A stretch of 64,000 bases of DNA from a virus: the IMG/VR virus record IMGVR_UViG_3300024263_000001, positions 1 through 64,000 of that record; one strand, 5' to 3'. The first letter of the stretch is position 1. Each line of letters starts with the position of its first letter. Shown one piece after another: positions 8,771-17,901 of the stretch. Below the pieces are notes generated by a model. It was not told where the DNA came from. It saw only the letters and a program-made list of their open reading frames with translations, and did not search any database. A program made the translations under genes and the position numbers.

Positions 8771-9300
8771 AACTAGGTAGCAAACATTCCGAAGAAACTA
8801 AGCGGAGAATAAGTGAGAGTAAGAAGGGCAAGAAATTGCCGCCGTTTTCTCCAGAGCATTTACGGAAATTGAGTGAGGCCCAAAGAGGCAACCAATATAG
8901 ACGGGGTAAAAAACACTCATTGGAGACTCGGCGGAAAATGTCTGAGCGCATGCGAGGTGAGAATAATCCTATGTGGGGAAAACATCATTCCCCAGAACAT
9001 CGGCGAAAAATAGGTGAGTCTCAGAAAGGCGAGAAGCATCCCAACTGGAAGGGTGGGCGGACACGGAATGGTATAGATTATGTTTTAATTTTGAGACCAG
9101 GTCACCCCAGGGCTTCCCCTAATGGCTATATTTATGAACATCGTTTAGTAATGTCTGAGTATCTTGGTCGCTACCTTGAATCTTGGGAAATCGTCCATCA
9201 TAGGAACGGTATCAGGGATGATAATCGTAAGGAAAATCTAACGCTTTTTCCTTCTCAAGCGGAACATTTGGCCTTTCATCGGGAGAATGGGGATATATAA
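8767..9300 (+). CDS. HNH homing endonuclease with NUMOD3 repeats (copy 2)
   Basis: 177 residues, GTG start overlapping the preceding TGA. Residues 1-85 hold three to four NUMOD3 modules ([39 protein letters not shown]). The HNH part shows [36 protein letters not shown]. It is a mobile homing-type nuclease related to the copies at 7722, 18177, 50131 and 53184. Confidence 0.9.
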   Translation: MKLGSKHSEETKRRISESKKGKKLPPFSPEHLRKLSEAQRGNQYRRGKKHSLETRRKMSERMRGENNPMWGKHHSPEHRRKIGESQKGEKHPNWKGGRTRNGIDYVLILRPGHPRASPNGYIYEHRLVMSEYLGRYLESWEIVHHRNGIRDDNRKENLTLFPSQAEHLAFHRENGDI

Positions 9301-9302
9301 AT

Positions 9303-12300
9303 ATGCCAGAAATGAGTGTTGGTGATCTTGCCAAGTTAAGACAAATGCGACAATGGTCTCATATTTTTATGGTCGTGCATAAACCGAATACAATGTTCAC
9401 GGGGACGATAGACTCACCTGACATTGCCAAGGGGGAACGTTTTATTCCATTTGATAATGGTGGTCATTGCCTGGGGTATAATTCAACAATTTTTGTATTG
9501 GATACTTTCACTGATGGCAATGGTACTTCGCTTGATGCTCATACACCAGATATTGATGTAGTGGGGGGTGGGTGGGCGGAGTTACAGGGGAATTCAGATA
9601 TTCAAGGTAATGAGGCAAATATTCAAGGGGTTCCTGCTCTAAATGCGATAGATTCAGGCATTTCTGATGGAGTTGTAGCAATAGATGTGACAACTGCCCC
9701 ACCAGCCCCCGCCGCCCAGATGGGTCTTGCTTTTCGCTGTCGAGATGCGAATAATTTTTGGTTCTGGGTTGTTGATTTAAATACTGGTGGGGCTGAATTG
9801 GCATATTATCAGGGTGGTGTGTATCATTCTGTTTGGACTTCACTTATCGGGATAGAGGCTAATCATACTTATAACCTAGCGGTCAAACTCAGGGAGCATT
9901 CCATTGATTGCTATATTGATGGTGTGTGGTATACATCGACAGCCAATAGTTTCAACAAAACCGAGACTGAACATGGAATGTATTGTGGACAGATTGGTAT
10001 CCGCTTCGACAATTTCGAGGTGTTTGAGATTCACTTTGATGACCGTCATACTACCCTTTGGGTTGGGTCTTACGCTGGTGGAAGGGATATTGGAATTATT
10101 AGAGTTAGAAACATTATTGTTTCTTGGCCTTATTCTGGCTTCATTGAGGTTGCAGAGAACGCTGATATTCTCTGGGCGGATAATCTTTATTTAACTGTTA
10201 AAGATGAACATAGAATCTGGCCCAGGTTTCCGAGAGTTGAAGTTGAAGAGGGTGAAGTTACTTGGTGGAAAGATTATAATATTGCTCATACCAATCAGAC
10301 TTACCAAGAACCTCCAGTCCCTATTATGGGACCTCCTGCTTGCGCTTTTCTGGACGAGGCTACAGATCAGGTTACTCTTCGCTTTTGGGGCGAGGATAGC
10401 TACTCCCCCAGAGAAACTCCTCTTGCTACTGGTACGTGGACTTTCCCTCATGGTACTCCCGCAACCGCTAATACCTTGGGGACAGAGGTGGCCCCTCATC
10501 AAGTGACGTGGGATACTCCTGGGGTTTATATGGTTCGGCTTGCTATTACTGATGCTAATGAGGAGGTTTCTTATGGTTATCGCCCCGTATTCATTTTAGA
10601 CCATGCAGAATGTTCTAGTGGCCTTTATCCAGCAGATGACCTTTTCCCAGCAGAAGATCTCTATCCGATGGGTAATCTTTATTGTTCAACTATGGATGCC
10701 CAGGATTTTGAAATTCGTGGGATACGAGGTAATTTCTCTACTGGTGGGTGGACAGCAAGTATCAGGGTTTTTAGACAGGCAGATGTAGAAGATTTCCCTG
10801 AAGGGGCCATGTTAATTATCTTTGCGGAGGATTGGTATGAAGGAGAACAAGTAAGCATAGGAGGGTATGGCCATCGGGAGAATATTGTTTTCGTGGGTTG
10901 GATAATAGCCGATTCTGTTCGCAAGGAGCCCATGACTGGGGAAATCACATTCTTGGCCCATACTGTGGACGGAGAACTGCGAAATTGTCCAGCGTTTTCT
11001 GTGGGGGTGGAAAGGGTAACAGATACACCAGATAATTGGTTTGAAATCCAAGACATGACTCTAGACTTATCAGGATTTTATATTGGATATTGGCATTCCA
11101 CGCTTTATGAAGTGAGTGATGTTCTTGAAAGTGAGGATACCAGAGCAGTTAAATATATGGACATTCCCCAGTCCAACCTTTATAACCAATTAGATAAAGG
11201 CAATTTCGCCGAAACGATTTTTGCTCGCGCTCTCTCTGATCGCCAATCGAGATTCAAGTATGACGTTAATCCTCAATACCTGGTAGCATCCAAACGAGAT
11301 GCACTAGATACAATTATGACTATCCAGGATGAGGACTGGCTAGGAAGGGTAGAAATACAAGAAATTCAGGAGAAACGAATCTCTTGGGTGGATGTATCGG
11401 GGGTAAGAGTTGCTCCTTGGGAGAGGAGTTATGGTGTTTATTCTATAGCTCCAGGGGATGTACCCTCTCCTGATGGTGCTTTCAAACAACTTACCAGGCT
11501 AGTGGCGGATGACCAAGCCGATATGAATAGATTGGCGGGGTTTACCTATGCTAATCTGAATAAGATGCACCCCCAACGAACAAGCGGGCTTTTCCGTGTT
11601 AGAGTGCCTCTCATGGGGAATTATCGAGTCTTTGATTTACATCCCCAGGAATGGGTCTTATTTCCTTCTCTTGATACTATGCGAGAAGGGTTAGGACCTG
11701 GACACGAGACGGGAACTCCCTGGCCTACTGGAACGCGATTTATTCCTAGAAATATAGACATTGGATTCCAGAATGAACTTGGCGCTTTCATGGTTACTGC
11801 GGATTTGGAGCCTGAAACAACAGGCACTTTGGGGGAATCTGTAACTTGGCCTGGGCAACCAGGGACGGGGGGGCAAGCAGCCATTGTGTTACAAATGACA
11901 CAAAACCTGAATGGTACTGGGGACGATATTGATGTAGTTTTCATTAGTGAGGATCTCTTTGCTGATAGTCCTACGTGGGCACAGAGACATAATGGGTTGC
12001 CCTGGTTTCCAGTCGCGGGGGCTAATTTTGATGTTAATACTTTGAGGATTGACCCCTTTAATTCAGGTAAGGATGATGGAGACATTGTAGCACTTCTTGG
12101 TCTTCGCACTTCTGCTAATACTTATGCAGGCATCTATCGCAATGCTGATTTAGGAGATGGTAGTGTCTCTTGGGTGGCAGTATTGACGGGTGCTAATGTG
12201 CTAGCTCAATGTTATGCTGGTGCGGGAACTATCAATGACTGGCATGTTATTGATATAAGATTTGACCCCACAACTGAAGGATGGGCCTATGCCGTGTTAT

Positions 12301-13679
12301 GGGTTGACCATTCTGGTGATGCGGGACAAGGAAAAATCTGGGGTTTCGAGACGTTTGATCACGGGCTAACCTGGACTATGGTAGTTGATATAAGCGTTTC
12401 AAGCGGCGGGGCGAGTAACGATATTTATAATGAGCGAGAGAATCTTGAAATTATGGCCCCCATAGACCCTAATTATATGTACTTAAAGATCAAACGGGGG
12501 GCTAACCACTACTGGCTTAGGTCTGTCAATAAGGGTATGACCTGGGCTGTAAGGGCGGGAGGCCCTGGTACGAATGACATAAGCCTGCAACCAGGGCAAG
12601 GGAGTGATGATGCCTACTATGACCCCGCTGGGAGTGGTTGGTCTCTCACCTACCTCAGCCAAATGGGGATGGATCTTCCTGGTAATAAATATTCTTTTGG
12701 TATTCGATTCCCTAACGCTGGTCTTACACAAGGAGCCACAATTAACTCCGCTGTTTGTCATATCAAAGCATTTCCAACTGGACAAATTGCTAATGCACTA
12801 ACCGTCCGAATTAGAGGAGTTGAGGAAGAGTTTTTGCCAACATTTACCACACGAGGGGCGTGGGACGCTTGGGGACGAACCGCCGCTTTCGTAGACTGGT
12901 CTCCGCCCAACTGGGCTCCTGGGGTTGTTTATGACACCCCCGATTTAACTGCAATTATTCAAGAACTTGTCAACCAAGCAGGCTGGGACTCTACTTGTGC
13001 AATTGCCCTAGACTTTAAATTAACTGTAAGTCCAATGGTTGTAATGCGAGTGGCTTATCACTATGAGAGTGTTCCCGCTGATACTCCCATTTTAGACATT
13101 AACTATGATTATGCTACTGTAACTGAAGGCCCAAGTAGACCAGTCGCACTTGACCCTATCCACGACAGGGAAACTGTGGGGGTCTACTGGTATCAAGCTC
13201 CCCCCGAAGCCGAAAGGACGGTGGATGGTTTTGGAAGCACTTATAGTTGGTTTGGCCCTCTGGGTGCAGGGGATGGGCCAGTATCGGGATTGGTGGCTCT
13301 CGGTGCTCATAGCCCGCTCGTTTATATTACGACAGTAGAAGGTGTAGATAATAATCCTGGCCCACAGACATTCCAATCTTATCTCTATGTTAGCCAGGAT
13401 GGAGAAAACTGGGGGGCTCAGATTCTACTTCCCTGTGCAATTGCTCAATCCTTCGACGCTTGGCCTTGGATGATAAGCGGCGAGACACTAATGTATCTGG
13501 GTAATAGAACAGGTGACTCTGTTGGTACTGTGGATCATGTCCCGCTTCAGTTCTGGATATCAGAACTAACTGGAGAAGAAAGTTCCTGGATAGATAAGAC
13601 TGGGAATCTCATTGACCTTTTGGTTGCCTTGAACCGAGGGTATGATCGTCTCAAGAGAATCAGACCCCTCTACCTGTAA
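9303..13679 (+). CDS. Large multidomain tail-tip / receptor-binding protein
   Basis: 1458 residues, directly downstream of the distal tail region. Recognisable parts in order: a lectin/LamG-like beta sandwich at about 65-240 (LAFRCRDANNFWFWVVD, then YIDGVWYTST); a PKD-like domain at about 345-430 (APHQVTWDTPGVYMVRLAIT); an unassigned core; repeated strands with W and D motifs at about 870-1130 that look like a sialidase-type beta propeller (ETFDHGLTWTMV, SVNKGMTWAV); and a C-terminal jelly roll beginning ASDDAYYD-like at about 1100-1260. It probably forms the tail tip and binds surface glycans. No catalytic motif was identified. Confidence 0.7.
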   Translation: MPEMSVGDLAKLRQMRQWSHIFMVVHKPNTMFTGTIDSPDIAKGERFIPFDNGGHCLGYNSTIFVLDTFTDGNGTSLDAHTPDIDVVGGGWAELQGNSDIQGNEANIQGVPALNAIDSGISDGVVAIDVTTAPPAPAAQMGLAFRCRDANNFWFWVVDLNTGGAELAYYQGGVYHSVWTSLIGIEANHTYNLAVKLREHSIDCYIDGVWYTSTANSFNKTETEHGMYCGQIGIRFDNFEVFEIHFDDRHTTLWVGSYAGGRDIGIIRVRNIIVSWPYSGFIEVAENADILWADNLYLTVKDEHRIWPRFPRVEVEEGEVTWWKDYNIAHTNQTYQEPPVPIMGPPACAFLDEATDQVTLRFWGEDSYSPRETPLATGTWTFPHGTPATANTLGTEVAPHQVTWDTPGVYMVRLAITDANEEVSYGYRPVFILDHAECSSGLYPADDLFPAEDLYPMGNLYCSTMDAQDFEIRGIRGNFSTGGWTASIRVFRQADVEDFPEGAMLIIFAEDWYEGEQVSIGGYGHRENIVFVGWIIADSVRKEPMTGEITFLAHTVDGELRNCPAFSVGVERVTDTPDNWFEIQDMTLDLSGFYIGYWHSTLYEVSDVLESEDTRAVKYMDIPQSNLYNQLDKGNFAETIFARALSDRQSRFKYDVNPQYLVASKRDALDTIMTIQDEDWLGRVEIQEIQEKRISWVDVSGVRVAPWERSYGVYSIAPGDVPSPDGAFKQLTRLVADDQADMNRLAGFTYANLNKMHPQRTSGLFRVRVPLMGNYRVFDLHPQEWVLFPSLDTMREGLGPGHETGTPWPTGTRFIPRNIDIGFQNELGAFMVTADLEPETTGTLGESVTWPGQPGTGGQAAIVLQMTQNLNGTGDDIDVVFISEDLFADSPTWAQRHNGLPWFPVAGANFDVNTLRIDPFNSGKDDGDIVALLGLRTSANTYAGIYRNADLGDGSVSWVAVLTGANVLAQCYAGAGTINDWHVIDIRFDPTTEGWAYAVLWVDHSGDAGQGKIWGFETFDHGLTWTMVVDISVSSGGASNDIYNERENLEIMAPIDPNYMYLKIKRGANHYWLRSVNKGMTWAVRAGGPGTNDISLQPGQGSDDAYYDPAGSGWSLTYLSQMGMDLPGNKYSFGIRFPNAGLTQGATINSAVCHIKAFPTGQIANALTVRIRGVEEEFLPTFTTRGAWDAWGRTAAFVDWSPPNWAPGVVYDTPDLTAIIQELVNQAGWDSTCAIALDFKLTVSPMVVMRVAYHYESVPADTPILDINYDYATVTEGPSRPVALDPIHDRETVGVYWYQAPPEAERTVDGFGSTYSWFGPLGAGDGPVSGLVALGAHSPLVYITTVEGVDNNPGPQTFQSYLYVSQDGENWGAQILLPCAIAQSFDAWPWMISGETLMYLGNRTGDSVGTVDHVPLQFWISELTGEESSWIDKTGNLIDLLVALNRGYDRLKRIRPLYL

Positions 13680-13691
13680 GGAGAAATAAAA

Positions 13692-13958
13692 GTGGGCGAA
13701 AGAGAGAAGGTCGTACGGCTTCTACGGAGGGGGTTAGCCCCCGCATTTAAGGCCGTTCTGGGGCGCGGAGACGGTGTTGTGGCCGTTCCTGGTAGGCCAG
13801 GGTATGTATGGTGTCGCAAATTGGGGAGAACTGAACTTCTGATAATAGCTTATAACAGGAGTGGTTCTACTAGTGAGGGAACAACTGTTCTTGTTAAAGA
13901 AACTACTCTTGAAGGAGCCACAGGATATGAAGTTATTGATTTATTTGTGGCCGCATGA
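13692..13958 (+). CDS. Small hypothetical tail-region protein
   Basis: 88 residues, GTG start with SD aaggag. It is basic at the N-terminus, with a small beta domain (VVAVPGRPGYVWCRKLGRTE). It sits between the tail-tip gene and the tailspike and its 3' end contains a promoter. Possibly a small virion or adaptor protein; family not recognised. Confidence 0.5.
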   Translation: MGEREKVVRLLRRGLAPAFKAVLGRGDGVVAVPGRPGYVWCRKLGRTELLIIAYNRSGSTSEGTTVLVKETTLEGATGYEVIDLFVAA

Positions 13959-13964
13959 TATAAT
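13936..13964 (+). promoter_or_regulatory. Promoter for tailspike genes
   Basis: TTGATT at 13936-13941, 17-base spacer, extended -10 TGATATAAT (TATAAT 13959-13964). It overlaps the end of the preceding gene. Transcription would begin about 8 bases before the ATG at 13979, leaving almost no leader. It lacks the AACCTTAAAATT box. Confidence 0.55.
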
Positions 13965-13978
13965 GAGGAGAGAATATT

Positions 13979-14464
13979 ATGCCCTATCCACGAACCGATT
14001 GGACAAACTTAGTACCTCCACCTCTTAGTGCAACCAACCTGGATAAGATAGAGGCTGGAATCTATCATGCCCTTGCCCATTCTGGTGGAATTAGAAACAC
14101 GGCGGAATTTTTAGATGAGAACCCTGGTTCCACAACAGGAGGGCTTGCAGAAGCAATAGCCGATCTTGGAGGTTCCCCTGGTGTTGTTTTTGTAGCTCCC
14201 CACAACCATCCGATAGATGTTAATTATGCTGTTCCCGCAACTGTGCATCTCATGGTAGGTAGGGGGGGAACTTTTACTATCGCCAATGGAGTAACTCTCA
14301 CCATCAACGGCACGATTGAGGCGGGGCTGTATCAGATATTTAGTCTCGTTGGAACTGGAACTGTAGTGTTTGGAACTGGGGTGATTACAGAAGTGTATCC
14401 CGAATGGTGGGGGGCCACCGCATCCGCTGGGCTCCAAGAGGGATATGATGCCTTACCAATATAG
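13979..14464 (+). CDS. Tailspike N-terminal (virion attachment) part
   Basis: 161 residues. It starts with the short segment common at the front of tail fibre proteins (YPRTDWTNLVPPPLSATNLD KIE, here split for length). A beta-rich region follows and it ends in EVYPEWWGATAS, which in many tailspikes leads straight into a pectate-lyase-like beta helix. Here the frame stops shortly after (YDALPI) and the helix continues in the next gene in another frame. Either two interacting proteins or one gene split by a frameshift. Confidence 0.6.
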   Translation: MPYPRTDWTNLVPPPLSATNLDKIEAGIYHALAHSGGIRNTAEFLDENPGSTTGGLAEAIADLGGSPGVVFVAPHNHPIDVNYAVPATVHLMVGRGGTFTIANGVTLTINGTIEAGLYQIFSLVGTGTVVFGTGVITEVYPEWWGATASAGLQEGYDALPI

Positions 14465-14472
14465 GATGTGAC

Positions 14473-16164
14473 ATGCTCTTAAAATTCAGTAGACCCAAAA
14501 AGATATACCTTATACCAGCCGATATGCCTTTGTCGTGGTTCGCCAAGTTGCATGGGATGTTGCGGGGCAAATATTACATCAAATGTGATGGGGTTCGTGA
14601 CGATGTGTTCTTTAACGAGGCTTATGAGTTTCTTCCCAAGAATCCAGGTGGCGAACTTAACTTGCAGGAAGGGGAATTCCAATTCTCAATCGTTGGTAGC
14701 GCAACTGCTCCCTCGTATTCAACGACTAGAGGCAGTGGCCCCAACGCAACCGTGCGGAGGCCCAATAACAGCACTTATAATGGGCCGCTTATCAAAACCG
14801 CCGATGGTGCAACTGGCGTCATCTTCGAGAAATTCTTGCTAGACGGGAATTGCTTGAATCAAGACAGGGTGGCTTTTCCTAATCAGGGCAACCTTCGGTT
14901 TGTAAATGCCACCGATAGTAAGGCTGTAGGGGTTTTCTCTATCGCGGGGACGAACTATGGAATATATCTTAGCGGTTCTGTGGGTTGCGAGGTTTTACAT
15001 TGTGTTGGCCATGACCACGCTGGAGATTTTGGGGCGAGTGGTGCCCCAGGTATGTTCATAGGCGTCCATCGTGGGTCAGATAATGTCATCGCCAATAATA
15101 TCTGTCGAGACAACGAGGATGATGGCATTGCCATATCGGAATCGAAGCGATTTACCGTTGCCAACAATGTCTGTTTCGGCTCGACAGTTGCCAGTGGGAT
15201 CGAGGTTTATTGCGGCGACCTGAATTACGAGGCTGCCGACGGTGTAATTGAGGGGAACGATTGCTACGACAATGCAAGGGCTGGGATAGAACTTCTTCAC
15301 GGCGGGACAGCCCTATATGATAGTATTCATGGGCTTACAATATCGGGCAATACTCTTGTAAATAATGGCACGCACGGCCTCTGGGCCAGGGGGGTAAAAC
15401 TTACCATTGCCAAGAATGTAGTAGCGGCTAACGTAGACAATGGCATCTGCCTTTTCAACTGCGAAGACACGCCGGTTGAGGGGAATGTCGTGTACGACAA
15501 TAACACGGGCAACACGGCGGGGTATTCGGGCATTTTTCAATATACCGTTGGCATAACTATATACCGCGTAAGCATTCAAGGAAACACGATCACCAACGCG
15601 GCGCCTGGCCGTCAGAAATACGGCATAAATATCGCCGATGCTGGTTGTGCGGACACCGTGATCGGCCCCAATACTTTTAATGGGAACGAAACCGCGCCTA
15701 TCAATGATGCTGGCACGCGGACGAAATTTGTTCCGACGGGCCAATGTGCTCGAGTTTACCACGATGCTGACCAATTGATTGCCAATGGTGCCTGGACGGT
15801 TCTGAATTTTAATTCAGAACGGTTTGATAACGACGACATTCATGATACTGTCGTTAATAATAATAGGTTGACTTGCAAAACTGCTGGGATATATGAGATT
15901 ACTGCCCAAGTTCAGTTTGCAACCAATGGGGCCGGGGAGCGGTTCTATATGATTCGACTTAATGGCGCAATTGTAATAGCAGATACCAAGCATAAAGCGA
16001 TATCAACTGTTGCTACTCAGACTGGGATGACCCTTACGACACTGTATCAATTATCAGTCAATGATTGGGTAGAGGTATTAGTCTATCAAAACAGTGGTGG
16101 CGCACTTAATGTTGTAACGCTGGCTAACTATAGTCCAGAATTCATGATGGTAAGGGCAGCATGA
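14473..16164 (+). CDS. Tailspike with right-handed beta helix and C1q-like C-terminus
   Basis: 563 residues. After a 30-residue lead the text CDGVRDDVFFNEAYEFLP opens a pectate-lyase-like parallel beta helix; residues 120-410 show repeated N-rich turns (NVIANNICRDNEDDGIAIS, VIEGNDCYDNARAGIELL). The last 130 residues (NFNSERFDNDDIHD, then TAGIYEITAQVQF) look like a C1q/TNF-type trimerisation domain. Such spikes bind or cut host surface polysaccharide. The helix-coding DNA looks more GC rich than the tail genes around it, hinting at exchange of the receptor-binding part. Confidence 0.75.
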   Translation: MLLKFSRPKKIYLIPADMPLSWFAKLHGMLRGKYYIKCDGVRDDVFFNEAYEFLPKNPGGELNLQEGEFQFSIVGSATAPSYSTTRGSGPNATVRRPNNSTYNGPLIKTADGATGVIFEKFLLDGNCLNQDRVAFPNQGNLRFVNATDSKAVGVFSIAGTNYGIYLSGSVGCEVLHCVGHDHAGDFGASGAPGMFIGVHRGSDNVIANNICRDNEDDGIAISESKRFTVANNVCFGSTVASGIEVYCGDLNYEAADGVIEGNDCYDNARAGIELLHGGTALYDSIHGLTISGNTLVNNGTHGLWARGVKLTIAKNVVAANVDNGICLFNCEDTPVEGNVVYDNNTGNTAGYSGIFQYTVGITIYRVSIQGNTITNAAPGRQKYGINIADAGCADTVIGPNTFNGNETAPINDAGTRTKFVPTGQCARVYHDADQLIANGAWTVLNFNSERFDNDDIHDTVVNNNRLTCKTAGIYEITAQVQFATNGAGERFYMIRLNGAIVIADTKHKAISTVATQTGMTLTTLYQLSVNDWVEVLVYQNSGGALNVVTLANYSPEFMMVRAA

Positions 16165-16195
16165 CTTTCAAAGAAGACATCGAAGAGGGATGAAC
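16163..16195 (+). repeat. Left copy of imperfect direct repeat
   Basis: Begins GACTTTCAAAGAAGACATCG. A diverged copy starts at 16390 (GACTTTCAAGAAAGACACCA). The two flank the acyltransferase remnant and may mark a past insertion or deletion by recombination. Confidence 0.5.
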
Positions 16196-16246
16196 AATGA
16201 GCAAATATAGCAAAATGATAGTCAGGATAGACGATTAGATGGATGA

Positions 16247-16468
16247 AACGAAGATTCACCAAGACTGTATCATAGTGAGGATTTCAAAGCGGGACATAAC
16301 GTCATAATAGATGAGGGATGCGTCATAGGAAATAACGTGATGATTGATTCCAATTCCTGCTTGGCCAGAAGAACGATAGTGGGAGATGGGACTTTCAAGA
16401 AAGACACCAAAGGGAGAAACCTTAAAATTTGTAATTACTGCTTGCAATTCCTTTTCATTGTGGTATAA
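16247..16468 (+). pseudogene. Hexapeptide-repeat acyltransferase remnant
   Basis: This stretch after the tailspike has no conventional gene, but one frame is open from 16247 to 16468 and reads GHNVIIDEGCVIGNNVMIDS followed by VGDGT. That is the [LIV]-G-x4 hexapeptide pattern of left-handed beta-helix O- or N-acyltransferases. There is no start codon or SD for it and only about 35 residues of homology, so it looks like a decayed fragment of a sugar acetyltransferase. It overlaps the lysis promoter. Confidence 0.5.
16390..16420 (+). repeat. Right copy of imperfect direct repeat
   Basis: Diverged partner of the repeat at 16163-16195; begins GACTTTCAAGAAAGACACCA and runs into the promoter upstream box. 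Confidence 0.5.
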
Positions 16469-16469
16469 T
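16418..16469 (+). promoter_or_regulatory. Boxed promoter P1, lysis cassette
   Basis: Upstream box AACCTTAAAATT at 16418-16429, 12 bases, TTGCAA at 16442-16447, 16-base spacer, extended -10 TGGTATAAT (TATAAT 16464-16469). The predicted leader before the GTG at 16490 is about 14 bases and includes CTGGAG. It belongs to the promoter family also found at 43959, 44215, 60939 and, on the minus strand, 35545. Confidence 0.8.
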
Positions 16470-16489
16470 AGTACCTGGAGAACAACCTC

Positions 16490-16723
16490 GTGAGGAACGA
16501 AGAAGTCGTTAAACTAATCCAAGAGTATCACGAGACACGTATTGAGAACCTGGAAGGCCATGTTGATACCTTAAACAAAGAAGTGGGTAGAATTGACGGT
16601 AAGATTGATGGGTTATGTAAAGTAATTGATAACAATAACTTCTGGCTCAAGGTAATTGGCATTGGCACACCAGGAACTACATTTGTGTTGTGGATAATAA
16701 TCCAGTTGATGGAAAGATATTAG
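16490..16723 (+). CDS. XhlA-like coiled-coil membrane protein
   Basis: 77 residues, GTG start. Residues 1-50 form an amphipathic coiled coil (ENLEGHVDTLNKEVGRIDGK) and residues 52-72 a single membrane helix (VIGIGTPGTTFVLWIIIQLM). This is the layout of the hemolysin XhlA family, small membrane proteins beside phage holins that assist lysis. It is first in the cassette behind promoter P1. Confidence 0.65.
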   Translation: MRNEEVVKLIQEYHETRIENLEGHVDTLNKEVGRIDGKIDGLCKVIDNNNFWLKVIGIGTPGTTFVLWIIIQLMERY

Positions 16724-16733
16724 GAGGAAAAAT

Positions 16734-17636
16734 TTGGTTCGACACACTCCCGTAAGAGGTGTCGTTTTCTCAGATACCCATTGCGGAAGCATTCTTGGCT
16801 TATTGCCGCCCTCCTACAAAGTCCCCGATCCGCAGTCCCTCAATCTCAATGACGCCGAATATGAACATATCTGTCGACGAACCTTGTTAAATAAAGGTCA
16901 AGCCTATCTCTGGAAGTGCTGGGAAGATGAATGGGATTGGCTACCAGAGAAGAAATTAAACTTTGCTGTCCTCAATGGAGATGGTCTTCAGGGACCAGCA
17001 AAGAGAAATTCCAACGGTCTCTTTGGCCTTGTAAGCCCTAGACCTAGTGTGCAGGCTTCAATCCTAGAACAAGTAATTGTTCCTATCAGACATCGTTTTG
17101 AGGATTTCCATATTGTCGCTGGGACTGAATGGCACGAGGGCGAGTACGGTGAATGGTTAGCCCAACTAGCAGAGAAAACAACTATAGATGCAACGCCCTA
17201 CCCATCTGGAAGGCTCGTGGAGGATATGTTATTCCTAGATTGGGAGGGTGTCCTTTTAGATATTGGGCATGATATCTCTTACTTTATGATTTATCGAGGG
17301 ACTCCCCTCGAACGAGAGATGAACTTCGCTCGCATAGATGAAGCTCTCGTGGAGGGAGCCCCAGACGCTATTATCAGAAGTCACATCCACACTTGGAACC
17401 TCTACAGAAATAGACATGGATGGTCACTTACAACCCCAGGACACATGCTTTCCATTAGACATGCTAGGAAGAGAACTAAAGCAAGAGGCCGAATAAACGA
17501 CATTGGTCTGGTTTACCTTGAGATATACCCAGAGTTAAAGGGGAAGGAAGATGATTATATAGTTGTGAAAGTGCGTAGATATAACCATCCCAAATACAAA
17601 GCAATAAGGAGGGAAAGGGAGGTACCTCGTGGTTAA
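16734..17636 (+). CDS. Calcineurin-like metallophosphoesterase
   Basis: 300 residues, TTG start placed by the strong SD taggagg. Metal-site motifs of the fold are visible: SDTHCG (residues 13-18), LNGDGLQG near 80, a GTEWHEG near 128 in place of the usual GNH[ED], GHD near 178, and SHIHTW near 217. Such enzymes cleave phosphomono- or diesters. Substrate and role in the lysis/accessory cassette are unknown. It overlaps the next gene by 8 bases. Confidence 0.75.
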   Translation: MVRHTPVRGVVFSDTHCGSILGLLPPSYKVPDPQSLNLNDAEYEHICRRTLLNKGQAYLWKCWEDEWDWLPEKKLNFAVLNGDGLQGPAKRNSNGLFGLVSPRPSVQASILEQVIVPIRHRFEDFHIVAGTEWHEGEYGEWLAQLAEKTTIDATPYPSGRLVEDMLFLDWEGVLLDIGHDISYFMIYRGTPLEREMNFARIDEALVEGAPDAIIRSHIHTWNLYRNRHGWSLTTPGHMLSIRHARKRTKARGRINDIGLVYLEIYPELKGKEDDYIVVKVRRYNHPKYKAIRREREVPRG

Positions 17637-17901
17637 ACCACAACCTGACTTTGCTCTTGATGAACTCGTTAAAACGCTTGAGGAATTGACAGAGGAGGAA
17701 GAAGACAGTCAAGGATTCTTCACTACTACAGAGATTTGTGAGAAAATGGGATATGGACGGGAAAAGGTTAGATGGTTATGGAATAAAGCGAGAAAGGAGG
17801 GAAGATTGGTAATAGGATCAAAGAGAGTTCGATTTATAGACAATAGAGTATGTGATATAACCGCTTATAAAATAAAACCTAAAGAGGAGGAAAGGAAATG
17901 A
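17629..17901 (+). CDS. Small winged-helix-like protein
   Basis: 90 residues, GTG start behind SD gggagg. An acidic linker (LTEEEEDSQG) precedes a predicted winged helix: FFTTTEICEKMGYGREKVRW, then a two-strand wing (GRLVIGSKRVRF). It probably binds nucleic acid; the target is unknown. It is coupled to the phosphoesterase upstream and to the holin downstream (ATGA). Confidence 0.5.
   Translation: MVKPQPDFALDELVKTLEELTEEEEDSQGFFTTTEICEKMGYGREKVRWLWNKARKEGRLVIGSKRVRFIDNRVCDITAYKIKPKEEERK

Noticed and set aside
7722-9300. Group I intron or intein carrying the HNH genes.
   Set aside because: Neighbouring tail genes have complete starts and stops and no interrupted coding sequence, so the nucleases are free-standing.
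15313-15774. 153-residue minus-strand open frame opposite the tailspike.
   Set aside because: It mirrors the repeated Asn/Gly codons of the beta helix and has no ribosome binding site or neighbours on that strand.
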